From contig JBANAY010000003.1 in assembly GCA_037952775.1 (NCBI GenBank), positions 33,976,001 to 34,040,000 on the forward strand: a stretch of DNA of 64,000 bases, written 5' to 3'. Origin of the DNA: Clonostachys chloroleuca (lineage: Eukaryota; Ascomycota; Sordariomycetes; Hypocreales; Bionectriaceae). The position numbers and the translations under genes were made by a program. Shown piece by piece: positions 47,818 to 59,847 of the stretch. Position 1 is the first letter of the stretch; every line of letters starts with the position of its first letter. The notes beneath the pieces were generated by a model. The model worked only from the letters and a program-made list of their open reading frames with translations, did not search any database and was not told where the DNA came from.

Positions 47818-50287
47818 TTACAAGTTTCGATCCACCCAACTTTGTACCATGCCTGCCAAGGAAGCCTCGTAGTGCTTGATTGATACCTTTCCGGATGCCT
47901 CGTCCAGAGTGGTGTTGGCTTGGACGAAAACCTTGCGGGGCTGCTTGTTCTTCAGCACGATGTCACGAACCTTAGTTCCCCAGAAGTCCAGACCGACGGT
48001 GGTCATGTCGACGTAGAACTTGTTACCAGTCTCCACATCGGCCGTTGACTTGTAGATGTGCAGCTTCTGCAGGTACTTGCCGACGGCTACGAATCGTTAG
48101 CGTCAAATTAACAACAACGTGGCTAAAATTTGGGGTATAGCTCACCATCACGACCAGCTGTAAGAATCTTGGACCGGTCCAACTTGATGGTCAGATCAGA
48201 GAGATCCTCAGCCGTGTAGTCGAGCTTGCAGAAGTCGTCCCCAGCCTCGAGGAAGCACTTGAGGATAGAGAAACGGGCCTGGCTGTGTGCCTGTCCCCAC
48301 TTCTGGCTCTTGGGATCCCACATCTCCAGCGAGGCAAGGCCGGCTCGAGCCATGGAGAGATAGGAGGCATAAAGCACATCTCCAGCCTCGCCGTCCATAT
48401 CTATAGATCCATCGCCAAATCCGAAAATCTTGAGCGCAGAGAACTCGCAGCTAAGATGCATAGCAACTAGCTCAGCACGGCATTCCTCGTATGAAGCAGC
48501 GATGCTGCCGAAAACAGATCCCCAAGTCTGGCCAGGCTTGTACCATGTGGTGATGGGCTTGCCGGTCACTGGGCTGACAGGAGGGTTCTCCTTATCGAAG
48601 TTGAAGACTCCGGGAGATGTTTCTTGAAGAAGCTTGCCGCATCCGTGTCCTGTAAACGTTAGCAACACTCGGATTCTAAGAGATAACTATGCCGGGCCAT
48701 TTGGCTACCTGTCAATTCATGAAGACCAACTTGGACTTCGAACGAGGCGTCGCGGTATTTCCTGTAAACTTCTAGATCCTCCTCGCGAATGAAAGGGATC
48801 TTCTCATTAGGAGCCTTGGCACTGAGGACGTTGCCAAGTGATACATTCTTGAAACCCTCTGTTTGGCGAATGTCATCGTAGTTAGGAATGTTGATTCCAG
48901 CGGGAATACCAGATCCTCCAAAAGTCAAAACTTCCAAAGAAGTGAAGTCAGGTGACAGGAACTTATCCTTCTCGAATTCCTTCTCCCATGGCAGAAGGGG
49001 GATGAGAGCAGGTGCTGATGCCACAAGCTCACCGAAGGCTCGAGTTCGTTCCATGTTGACCATTGAAGCAAATCCCTCCCATTCACCACGGATACCAGCC
49101 GGGTCACGGTAGGTTTCAATGAATCCAATGTTACTCTCCACCATTGGGCCCTTGTCCTTGATCCAGTAGCGCTGGCTGTCCTTGAATGCTTCCAGGGAAC
49201 CAGTCTCGAAGGACTTGGCGTATGCCTCGTGCATCTTCTCCTGAGTAGTGTTGTCTGCATTTGCACCAGCCTGCTTGATGTACGCAGTGATGTTCTTCAT
49301 CTCATCGGCGTAGTCGCCGTACACAAGGCTGATGGTCTTGTCTTTTAGCAGGCCATCCTCGACAGTGAACTTGGTCTCCTTGCCGATATCGCCTCCTTCA
49401 GCCGGGGCTTGGGTGATTGCGGAAGCGATGAGAATGTCAAAGTTACCGTCCTTGTTCTTCCTTAGACGGTTGTTCTCAGGAAGCAAGCCCTTCTTCTCCA
49501 TCCAGGCAGAAACAGCCTCGATCTCAGCCTTGGTGATATCGGGAGAGTCGGGATAGTAGGTTGTCATGTGGCCAGCATCAGGGAATCCCAGGTGCAGCGA
49601 GGCCGGGGTGTCGGCGCTGAAGATGGCACCCTTGGTAGCAGCATAGAACTTGGAGGCTTCCGGGCAAGTGGCAGCAAGAGCAGCCACGCTCTTCTCGGTG
49701 CAGCGGGGGATAAACTTGGAGTCACCAAAGCTCTTGTAGTTGCCAGAGTTGCCCAAGAACATGACGGCATACTCGAGGAAGCTGGTCAGCTCAGACTGGT
49801 CAATGCCAGCCTTTTTGCCAAGGGCATCCCAGTCACCACCGGAGCTCTTGTGAAGGGAGATGATCAAGTCATATATGGGCTCAGACTCTGGGGACAGCTG
49901 CCGCAGGACGATCCTGGTGCCCGCAAATGAGGCCCTTTAACAATTACGGCTCGGGTTAGTCTCCAATTGGAAGGACGAATGGGCACTAAGCTACGCTGCG
50001 ACGGCTTACTTGCTGATGAAATGGGCATAACGCTTCTGCTTGTCGTTGAGGGCCTCGAAGTGCTTCTCAATTTCCAGTCTGACGACGGTGGGTGGCTGGT
50101 CAGCCAGGTAGTGTACAAGCTCCTGAGAGTTCATGATCGCAGACGCAGAAAATCTCTGATGGCGGGTGAGACTGTTTGCGAAGCGGGGGACGAATCGGCG
50201 CGGCAAACTGGCAGGACGAAGGGCTGCAGTTCTCAGGGCGGGAGGCAGTCTTCTGAGAAGAAGAGAGGGCTGCAGGAGGAGAGACAT
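47818..50287 (-). CDS. Dipeptidyl peptidase III (M49), two possible starts
   Basis: DPP III is a zinc metallopeptidase that releases dipeptides from the N-terminus of short peptides. The exons are 50287-50010, 49934-48709, 48649-48146 and 48086-47818, giving 758 residues from the ATG at 50285-50287, or 707 from the ATG at 50132-50134. The zinc motif HELTGH is split by the second intron (HELTG|HGCGKLL). The usual family form is HELLGH. The second zinc motif is EECRAE, and the M49 patterns GHMTTYYPDSPDI and ESNIGFIETYRDPAGIRGEWEGF are present. The extra 51 residues at the front (MSLLLQPSLLLRRLPPALR, then arginine-rich) look like a mitochondrial presequence, so translation from either start could give mitochondrial and cytosolic forms. 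Confidence 0.94.
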
Positions 50288-53200
50288 GAGGCCGTCCGAC
50301 GGTATCTGTAGGCCGTTTGGGAGCCCGCAGACTGACACGCATTCATTCGCTTGTAAGAAAACTCTCCTTAGGTAAGGCGGAGTGCTTTAGGCAAGTACAC
50401 CTTCCTCCTGGGTACCTCCAGCGCACCATTTAGTGGGGGCCAGGCGCCGTGCAGCCACTGAGGGTGCGCCTGCCCCCAGTGCTGACACGCCTAACACGCC
50501 TGAGCCTGCTGCTTTGAGTAGGCGCACGTGTGGCCTGCCGCCATATGACGACACGTCGCGAGCAGGCGAGGGTGAGACGGGCATCATGATCCAGCAGCCC
50601 GGAGGGGAACAGCGATGGGCTTCGCTGGAGCGTCGTTGGAGTAGAGCTTCAAGTCCGTGTACTAAGGTATACGCCACCCCAACTAACACCAGCACATCGC
50701 GCCGTCAGTTCTGCGGTGAGGGAGACGGTCCCCTCGTAAATGATAGCCATCTTGGGGGCCGAGACGCCTGCGCAAGTGGCTGGCGGTTCGGGAACCTTTG
50801 TCATGAGAACGACAACACAAGTGAGGGGTAGCTAGTGGGGAGCTTTGATCATGGCGGGGTTCAGGGTTTAGGATTCAAGACCAGGCTTTTGCCCAGTGCG
50901 AGCGGATTCATGAAGCTGTAATGTGTGTTTGGCTTCTTCTTGGCTTCTGTATCTGCAGAAGTCAGTGCCTGCTGCCTGCTCTTGCCTATTCACCTCGAGA
51001 TCATGCCCTATCTGTTGTTGTATATTTCGTAGCCCCTCATTTCTATACTTGGCCGGACTTGTTCGGGCTTACTAGCTCCTTATTAAACATTGGCTTCCCG
51101 TATTCTAGATTAGATCCTCCCAGTTTTGCTCATTCCTCAAGGCGATGATTAGAAAAGACAACCCAATATTCAACCTGGGGTTTCCATTCGATTTGTTTTC
51201 ATTTTGTTTTTGTTTTTCCCTTCTCTTCGCACTTCTATGTTGTCAAGGTTCATAGCAATGAGGTCAGGCCAACATATCCGGAAGAAAACTGGGCACGTAA
51301 GACAGAGATACGCACAGTATGAAGACTCAATCTAGTCAAGTGCCTCCCCGCAGAACAGCTGTGCTCCTTCGGAAAGCTCTGGCTCGTTTACGTTCAGTTT
51401 CCATCTTGCAGCTACCCAAATATGGTATGGAACCATGAGTAAGATCTTCCTTTAAGTCAGTAAACAAGACAATGGTCAACATTCAACGCCTATGAAGCCC
51501 CTCGATGCCATCAGCGTATCCACATAAGATGATCACAAGGCTCTAGATTGGACGCTTTTGAACTCCTTTCTTTACTTTTACAACAGGCCAAAATCCAGAC
51601 AATATACAGTAGGGGCAAGACCAGTAATTGTTCTTGGGTAATGAATCAGGACCCACTAAGAGGTATTGGATGGATCGGTTAACAAACAGTGTACATACTT
51701 AGTGCGTTAGATGATCATCCATGTAATGCGGTTAAATATCTACTGTAAGTCTAATCCTATGCCATTGAATGATCCTTCCAGCTCTCAACCGTATGAACTA
51801 TTTAATTAGACATGATATCAACCATTAATAAGGCCCTTGTGTCCATGTGTCTTACATAACATCTCTTCTCAGAAGTAACGAGCGAGTCCTTTTCGTTCAC
51901 ATATATTATATATATATAAGTGCTCGTGTGCTCATCTCCCAACTCAGTCTGCTATATGAAATGGCGAGAAAGGGGGAATTTGGCACACAAGGCTAATAAA
52001 AAAAAACCGTACTACACCATCTCAATACAATTATAGAAAAAAATTAGTTATGCGGTCCTTCATTTTGAAACCCATGCTCAAGCTACATTAATATACCCAG
52101 ACTTACGGAAACATCTCGATTACAATAAGAAACCCAATTAAACTAATAATTTCCCTTTCGAAAATTCTGTATAATCAATTCAGTAATTTAGATAATCCCA
52201 GCCATTTATACACAAGTGTACATCATAACCAGTTTGGACAAAAAAAAAGCCGAAGGAAATTAGAAAGAGGTTGCAATGCTTGCTTGCAGCAAACAAAACC
52301 CGTCACAACCCCGGAAACTACCCTGGGGCTGCAGCGGCTTGCATGGCTCTGTCCGAATCGATCAGCCTAGTGCAGGTACTCTCTATCATGTGGTCGTCTC
52401 AAGATTACAAATGAATATAGGCAATACTCGGCAGGAAGAATTGCCGATGACTGTCTCCGTGGTTGTTGCATGTAACGACGACCGGCACGTTGTCGTTCTA
52501 ATACCCAACATGTGCCGATGCGCTGGCCAGAGCATACCCGGCACATCCCATTAATCATGTCTCACTACATACAAGTATGGATTAAAAATTCAAGAGGAAA
52601 ATGCAGGTTTGACTAGAGGAAGATATGAAGCCGGCCGGGAGCCGCCGACAAGTTGCCACGGTCTGCCACCCCAAACTGATCAATCACACAGCGCGATGTC
52701 ACGCGACAATGAAAATGTTCACATATCCTGTATAGATCACGAAATTCCATGGCATTCCAGCACTTCTACGAGCCTAAGCGAGATGTCCCCATCATACCAC
52801 CCAGAAGAAAAAAGGCCCAGGATACTGGACACCTGCCGTGAGCAGCTGCCGGAAGACGGAATGAAACACCTAACCTAGACCATGCAGTGCAGAGAATGAG
52901 GCACGATGGTAGGTTGGGTTGCGGAGGATGAGGGGAAAATGATACAGTGAGTTGCACCGAATGCGCGCAGCTCATTCTTATAGGCAGACGTATCCTTGTG
53001 TCGGATACATATACATATACGACACAATGGTCAGCACCGGTGCAACATGACCTCGTGGGTCGCACCTATGCCGAACCAGTGCCGTCGCCAATTACTACTC
53101 TTGAGGAAAAGGGCGGCGACGTGAGAACCAGCAACCGGCCGGCACTAGATGCACGCTGGCTGCATGATAAACCGCGTTAGGGGGGACAGTCAGGCCAAAG

Positions 53201-55184
53201 CCGACGCTGCTGATTTCCGTTCCGTTTTGTCCGGTCCATGATTGCATCGGAGAAGACCAGGCCTGGACCCGAAAGTCTGGGCAACTGGCGGCGATCCGAT
53301 TATCGGAGATTCCGGGGAGGTTGGCCATAAAGTTCCCCTTTGGGCTAAACCCGCCGGGACACTCCTGGAATCGAACCAGCGCAGATTCCAGGTACCTGTG
53401 ACTGCGGCTCTTCCGCCGTGAGCCCACAAGCTCGAGGGAAGGCGGATATCCATACTGCAATTGTGCGAGGTCAGGGCAACCCATGCAGTTTCGAGATCGA
53501 AAGATCTGTGTTATACTGTCGTCAACCACGCCCGCCGGGATGGTGAAGCCCTTTGGCCTCCCCAAGCCCTATAGCACCTGGCCCTTCCCCCCCCACGCGC
53601 GCTCGTGGGGGTCAGGTTGCGGGGTGAGCTTCCAGAAGAGCACAGAGGAAGTACACCTCTCGCGATACGAGGCAGAGAATGGTGGCGAACGGCAGTATTT
53701 GAGCCATCGGGTCGGGCCCAGCCAAGGACCTCCCCCTGGCCGGCGAAAGCCATGCATGGCTTAACAAAGCCTTCGAAAACACAGGCTCTGTTCCTGTGGT
53801 TCCACGGCCCCTGGTTCATGCCTGCGGTGGGTGTCAGCGCTGGGGTGGATTGGAGACTGGGCAGCCTTTGCTGGGTCAGCTGATCACAATGTCGATGGTT
53901 GACCCCAGCTTCTCATCCCATCCCGTTCCACCCAGAAATGAAAACAGTCAATGGTCATGGAGCGGTCAAACTCGGAAGAGAAGTCCTGGGACCCGTATGA
54001 GGTTTTGAGCAGAATGTTCCACAGCCAGGCCTCCACGAAGAGAGCTATTTGGGGCCGGGCCCGAGGGTGTGATGCTATGTAATATACCGAGTCACACGCC
54101 CATGTCCCAGCAGAGTGGAACCTAACCGAGCCGACGGCGTGCGATTGGAAACACATTGGGAAAATTGCCCTTTTCTTGTACTTTGGGCAGCCAGCCCAAA
54201 GGCAGGATTTGGTGAGCTGTGCGTCCAGAGTGTCACATGAGGCTCCGCCAGCTGTGTAGCGCGCTGATCAGTCACTTCTCTGCTGAGCCATGAGCAAATG
54301 CACTGGCTATGACTCGCCCGGGCCCGTCCACGGCTCCAACAAAAGTGTTCTGCAATTGAGTTTCATGGTGCCTAGAAACAGCACCTCACCGCCGCCCCGC
54401 TTGTGGTTGGGAACTTGGGATCGCTGGTGGGACGGCCGCCTTGATTCGTTTTCGGTTCGGCTGGCTTTTCCCCGGGCTGCTGTATCCAGAGAGAGCCCAT
54501 GCAACGATAGCTTCCTCCCAGGAGAGTCGGTAAGCAGGGACGGGGTGGGGATAATTTAGACCGACACCTCTTACGTAGCTGTGAGGATACCCTCCTAGTC
54601 CCTCTTGCTAGTCGCCCCGAAGGCCCGACCAACATCCATTTTGTACCAGGAGGCACCAATTTCCCGGAATGGATACGTGCCAGGATTTTTTTCCTTTTTA
54701 CCACAAGCAGCGGCTTCACGGACCCGGAACCACTAGCTGCTCTGCTTGCTATCCCCCGGAGGAGGTCCCCATGGTCATCGCCGGCGGGTGGCGTGGCCCC
54801 CTGGTCAGGCTCGACTTATACATGGAAATTAATATATTAGCTGGAGAGACCGCATACCTCTGCCCGTTCCCATGACGTTTGCGTGTCTGCCGTTTGCTTA
54901 AGAACACACTCGTTCCTCCTCACCTTTCCTTTTGCTTCCTAGATCGCCTTTAAAGTTCAACGCGCTTCCATCCATGCATAACAACCCTTCACAACGTCAC
55001 TCTGTATGACATTACTCCCCTCGGCTGAAAACCTATAGTCCCTTGTGCGACGCACCTGTAACTGCATACTTATTTTGTTTGATTCCGGTTTTCTTCTGCC
55101 TTTTCCGGCCGGAAGAGAGATAGCGAGCGATTGCTTCTACGATTAGGGGACTTAAGAGAAAAAGATATACCAATACTTGAAGAA
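50288..55184. other. 4.9-kb region without a supportable gene
   Basis: It separates DPP III and gluconokinase, which point away from each other. The part at about 51100-52300 is AT-rich, and about 52600-54900 is G+C-rich, with random frames of up to about 150 codons on both strands and no recognisable domain. An (AT)n tract lies at about 51901-51918. A tRNA-like GGTTCGATTCC on the minus strand near 53365-53380 lacks a matching acceptor stem. A non-coding RNA or a fast-evolving gene cannot be excluded. Confidence 0.5.
51901..51918. repeat. AT dinucleotide microsatellite
   Basis: A run of AT/TA steps lies within an AT-rich section of the gene-free 50-55 kb region. It is a simple low-complexity tract. 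Confidence 0.7.
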
Positions 55185-55928
55185 ATGCTCTCCTACGACT
55201 CTCCAGTCCCCGCTGGCACAAACGGCCACACCAATGGCCACAGGGACGCCTCGTCGATAACGACCGACCACAATGGCAGCATGACCTCCATCAGGCCGAG
55301 GAAGCAGACGACCAAGCACCACCACATCTGGCTGGTTACTGGCCCTGCCGGGAGTGGCAAGACCACCGTCGCCGAGTTCCTCGCCGACAAGCTTCACCTC
55401 CCATACATCGAGGGAGATGCGGTACGCACATCCCCCAAAACCCAGATAGAAAGTCCAGATGACATGTAGAACTAACCCCTCCTGCAGCTCCACACCAAGG
55501 CCAACGTCGAGAAGATGAGGAACGGCACCCCCCTCAACGACGCGGACCGGTGGGACTGGCTCACCCTCCTCCGCGACGAGTCGACCCGGCAGATCGCCTC
55601 CGGCTCCGAGGGCGTCGTGGTGACCTGCTCGGCCCTCAAGCGCAAGTACCGCGACGTCATCCGCGTCGCCGCCTACTTCGACCCCCTGATCCGCGTCCAC
55701 TTCATCTTCCTCGACGCCTCCGAGGACGAGCTGCTCCGCCGCGTCGCCGAGCGCAAGGGCCACTACATGGGCGCCAACATGGTCCGCAGCCAGTTCGACA
55801 TCCTCGAGCGGCCGGGGGCCGACGAGGGCGACGTCATCAGCGTCGACGTCGGGCGGTCCCCCGGTGAGGTGGCCGAGGATGCGCTGAGCCGCGTGCACAA
55901 GATCATCAGCAGTGACCGCTCATATTGA
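55185..55928 (+). CDS. Gluconokinase (GntK-type)
   Basis: The enzyme phosphorylates D-gluconate with ATP to 6-phosphogluconate, feeding the pentose phosphate pathway in the cytosol. The exons are 55185-55421 and 55488-55928, giving 225 residues; the intron begins GTACGC and has an ACTAACC branch site and a TGCAG acceptor. The first 44 residues are a low-complexity leader (NGHTNGHRDASS); a second in-frame ATG is at residue 33. The P-loop GPAGSGKTT lies at residues 53-61. The join gives YIEGDALHTKANVEKMRNGTPL, the family gluconate-site segment. Then follow DADRWDWL, VVTCSALKRKYRDVIR, IFLDASEDELLRRVAERKGHYMG and SQFDILE. All are signatures of thermoresistant-type gluconokinase. Confidence 0.95.
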
Positions 55929-57627
55929 GTTCCTTCCCCCCTGCGAGGGTAAAAAATAAGCCGTGCGCAGCCTCCCGCCCTTTTACTTTGAGGGGTGCGT
56001 GTCTTGGCATTGGCCTGCTTCCCCTCACCAAAGGGAAAAATGCCTGGGGTTTACGTATCATTTTGGGAAAGAAGACGGCAACAAAAACGGCGGGTAAGGC
56101 AAGGGGGCGGTGTGATATCATCGGTGTTTGTTAAAGGGATACACTTGGGAGTTCTTTGATTCGGATGGGATTTTTGCAATGCGCCTGGAGTTGGGTAGTT
56201 TTTATGATTCGGATTCTGTCTGTCTAGATGGACTGGCTCGCCTGTTTGGTCAGGATATTTTGGATTCTCGAGTCGACCATCTTGTTGCCACCCTGAGACC
56301 GGCTGCGGTACAAGTCACGGATACCGGCCCAGATAAGAGAGCGGGTGTCTCTTTCCGACTTCCTGCTGGAGAACGACTGACTGGGCCAAAGGAGGGAGGG
56401 GGGTGAATCAGGTGGCGGCCTCGGCCGGAGGAGGTGGTGTGCAGCGGTCGCTAATTGAAAGGGGGTTTTCCTTGTAAATTCCTCTGTGTTAGGTGTCGAT
56501 CGCATAGGATGACAAGAAAATTCAGTAATGATTTATACCTACCATCTATCGGAGAGACGCCGAAGCTGACGGCAGGGGGACCTTTCCCTCGCGTCGATTT
56601 CTTGGGCGTCTGTATGTCTAATCCCACTTCTGTCGAGCGGCATGTAGGTAGACACAACTGGAAGGGGCGGGATGCAAGGTCCTATGACTGGTGTTACACA
56701 GCATATCGTAGTCGGGGGAATGTGTACTTTCTGGCACCCTTGCGAGAGAGAGACGGGGTTGTGCAACCACCCTCCCTCGTCATCGGTTTAGCCTCCTAGG
56801 CAGTCGTCCGGCACCTGATGGCCAAGTGCAAAAGGGCAAATGAAGACACCGCCCCCCTCAGTGCTTATTGCTAAGATGGCGGGATAGCTGGTTCTACGTG
56901 TATGCAGCCGTACACATCGAGTACTTGGGCTGGGTGAGACACTCGGTGATATTGGCCTGCACATCTGCACTTGCTTGGCATCTCGGCAAGTGGGTGACAT
57001 GAGAAATGAGATACTCGAACATTAAGCTGCCTATTCTCTCGAGTTTGTGGCCAGTATTATCAGATTATTGAGTACTAATAATACAAACTCCAGAGATAAT
57101 ACAGCATATATTTCATTCTATACTACTGTGTTTCTTGATTCAAATTAGAAGAGAGTCTCTTTTTAACCACTCTTCCATTTATTATCTCATTTCTCATATC
57201 ACCTACTTGCTCGGATAGCGTCACGGCATCCAAGACCTACCATCGTGGTCACCTCTCCGAGACCCCTTGTCAAACATGCAGACTCACGGCCCAAAGCTGT
57301 TGTTATTGTGGGGGGCGGGGTTTATTGTACTTGTGCACGCTGGAATGCAGGTCGACGAGGCCGAAATGTGCAAACATTGCACACCGCATCGAAAAAGCAA
57401 GGTCAGATAGATACACGTCCAATGTACATGGTGGGAAAAAGGCATCACATGAATACCTGATGTGGCCAAAACCGGCGACATGCAGCGCATCTGCCGCTCC
57501 GAGGCGAGGGAGACGCTACAGGATGACCGACCATTGTATATGTATTCTTTTCACATTGTAGCTAGCCTGCCCATCTATGCTCGCAGACAGGCTGATTAAA
57601 AAGGCAGACCCTGTCGCCGAATGCTAC
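55929..57627. other. 1.7-kb convergent region
   Basis: Gluconokinase and the E2 gene end towards each other here. The stretch is AT-rich at about 57010-57200. Short frames lack family resemblance. No RNA gene or repeat is supportable. Confidence 0.45.
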
Positions 57628-59191
57628 CTACCTCAGATGCATTACCATAACATCCGGCTCCTCCACCACTCTCCGCACCACATCGGCGGCCCGCGCCATT
57701 GTGGCTCCATCAATGACTCTATGATCCGCGCTCCAGCTAAAGTTGCAGATTTGCTTCTTGACGACGTTGTCCTCCTCGTCGAATGCGGGGACGGTGCGCA
57801 TGCGCCCGATGCCCAGTATGGCAACCTCGCGCTCAACAATGACTGGGCTCAGGTATGTGCCTCCAATGTTCCCTATGTTCGAGACAGTAATAGTGCCGCC
57901 CGATAGGTCCTGAGGGGAGAGCTTTCCCTGGTTCGCCAGGCCCTGAAGACGCTGCAGCTCCTCGGCGATGCTCAGGATGTTGAGGGCACCGACGTTCTTG
58001 ATCACCGGGACGATGAGACCCTGGGGTGTGTCCATGGCGACACCGATGTTATGTAGGGATCGGTGGACGAGGGCAGGCTTGTTGGTCTTTTGATCCACGT
58101 CGACGCGGGCATTGAGACTGGGGAATTGGTAAAGTGCTAGCGAGACGGCCTTGATGATGAACGGTAGATAGGAAAGTTTAGCAATCTGAGCCCCGACGGC
58201 ACTTTCCGGTGACTTGGTAAGCACCTTATTCAGGCGTGTGCGCAAGTCGACAAGCGATGAGAAGTCGACCTCGTCGGCGTAGAGGAAGTGCGGAATATTC
58301 AGAGACCGGGTCATTGTCTTGAACATCTGATGCTGTGTATTTGACAGTGGTACCGTGGTCTCTGTCTGGACTGTCGGTGTGTCGACATATGAAACTAATG
58401 AGCCGCCGGATGAGGGTTTCGTGGCTGACGGAGGGGCCGAGTCCCTCTGCTGCACAAACTTGTAGATGTCCTCTTTCAGAACGCGGCCATCCTTCCCTGT
58501 GCCGTAGATGTCATTAATGTCCACCTTCAGCTCCTTGGACAGATGTCTGACTGCCGGCGTAGCCAGAGATGCGCATTTGCCCTTCGGCGGCCGTGGCGGC
58601 GCCTCCGTCTCGCCTACCGCAGCCTCAGGCGGTGTTGCGCTTTGTTGAGTTGATGATGATGACGGTGTTGGGGCAGGAGGCAGATGTGCCACAGGTTCCT
58701 TCTCAGCTGCCTCTGGACTAGTCAAGGCTTCAATGTCCACTGACTTGGCATCTCCTTGGATGTCAATGTCAACAAATGGCTTCCCGACACGGGCCATCTC
58801 GCCGGCCTCATAGTACAGCTTTTTCACAGTGCCGGAGAAGCGACTTGTGATTTCAACCGAGGCCTTGTCGCTCTGCACCTCGCAGAGTGGAGAGAACTCT
58901 TCCACAGTTGCACCGGGCTCGACAAACCACTGGATCACTTCACACTCGACGATGCCTGCATTTCGTGTCATGTCAGTAAAATCAGTGACTGGACGGGAGG
59001 AGTGGCATTGCCATCTCACCTTCTCCAATATCAGCGAGAAGTACTGGCTTTATAGCCCAAAGCCGCCTGGATTCTGAAAACCATCTTGTTGGATAACTCT
59101 GTCTCGTGTTGCCTTCAACCGAAAGCTTGGTAAATGATTTGGAAATCTGCCATTGCCTCCGCAAGGCGCGGGAGCCTCGCTGCAGGAACAT
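57628..59191 (-). CDS. Branched-chain 2-oxoacid dehydrogenase E2 (dihydrolipoamide transacylase)
   Basis: This is the lipoamide acyltransferase core of the mitochondrial branched-chain keto-acid dehydrogenase, which degrades valine, leucine and isoleucine. The exons are 59191-59020 and 58955-57628, giving 499 residues. The start is the ATG at 59189-59191, giving an arginine-rich mitochondrial presequence (MFLQRGSRALRRQWQ). The join restores LLADIGEGIVECEVIQWFVE. The lipoyl lysine is residue 88, in EVQSDKASVEI. A proline/serine linker precedes the E1/E3-binding domain (ATPAVRHLSKELKVDINDIYG). The catalytic domain ends with the active-site motif DHRVIDG (histidine 469). CEVQSDKASVEITSR is the branched-chain-type rather than pyruvate-type signature. 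A GTAGGT donor-like site overlaps the stop codon, so a further exon is possible but not needed. Confidence 0.94.
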
Positions 59192-59847
59192 TGCCGGGGT
59201 ATATTCTGGATATAGATGGTGGTTGATGTAAAGGTCCCAAAAAAGCAGCCGGAATTGAGTGTTTCGCACCACTAACAGAGGTTCTGGCCGAGATTAATAA
59301 AGCATGAAGGGAGGCAGGCAGACACGATGAGGTTAAGAGGACGAGAGGTCGCAGGTGCTTAAGCCGAGCGGATGGGTTTGGTCGGCATTGAGGAGAGAGT
59401 TCACGAGGCCCCGTGGCTAGCCGAAACGCCTCTGCCCGGTCATGGTCCTTCCAATGACATGGGCCGGCACAAGCAAGGTTGGTGTGGCACAAGCATGCCT
59501 AGCATCCAGGGCGCCGCCCGCTATTAGTACCCCAAACGCAATGCCGCAAGGGCAAACTCTCCTGGTACGTCTTTAATTTGCCCATGTCCATCGGCCGGTT
59601 TGTGTCAGAGCGTCACTGAACGCGGAGAAGGGACACACCCCACACCGATCGGGCTAGTCCCCTTTCGGCTGCCGGTCAATCAGACAAGTCTAACCTCAGC
59701 GAGTTCAAATCGACAAAATCTCAAAAGCTGCTCGTCACGTCACCGAGCGAACATCTTTGGCCGAGAGCCAGGCACGGACACGAACCCATTCCCGCGACGG
59801 CATTGACCCGAACCAGTCTCAGCCAGGCCAGCTGAGACAAGCCCAAT
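59192..59847. promoter_or_regulatory. Divergent region shared by E2 and ATP10
   Basis: The E2 gene (minus) and ATP10 (plus) face away from each other across about 656 bases. Both products act in mitochondria. Coordinate regulation is inferred from order alone. No other gene is supportable. Confidence 0.5.

Noticed and set aside
50433..50831. 132-codon plus-strand frame upstream of DPP III
   Set aside because: No ATG-supported family resemblance; it is composed of random-looking residues in a G+C-rich promoter region.
53330..53460. tRNA-like element on the minus strand (GGTTCGATTCC B-box-like, GGCTC/GAGCC D-arm-like)
   Set aside because: The T stem is imperfect, the acceptor stem does not pair and the anticodon arm does not form, so it is a chance match.
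53095..53565. 156-codon minus-strand frame
   Set aside because: No recognisable domain, and equally long frames occur on the other strand in the same G+C-rich stretch.
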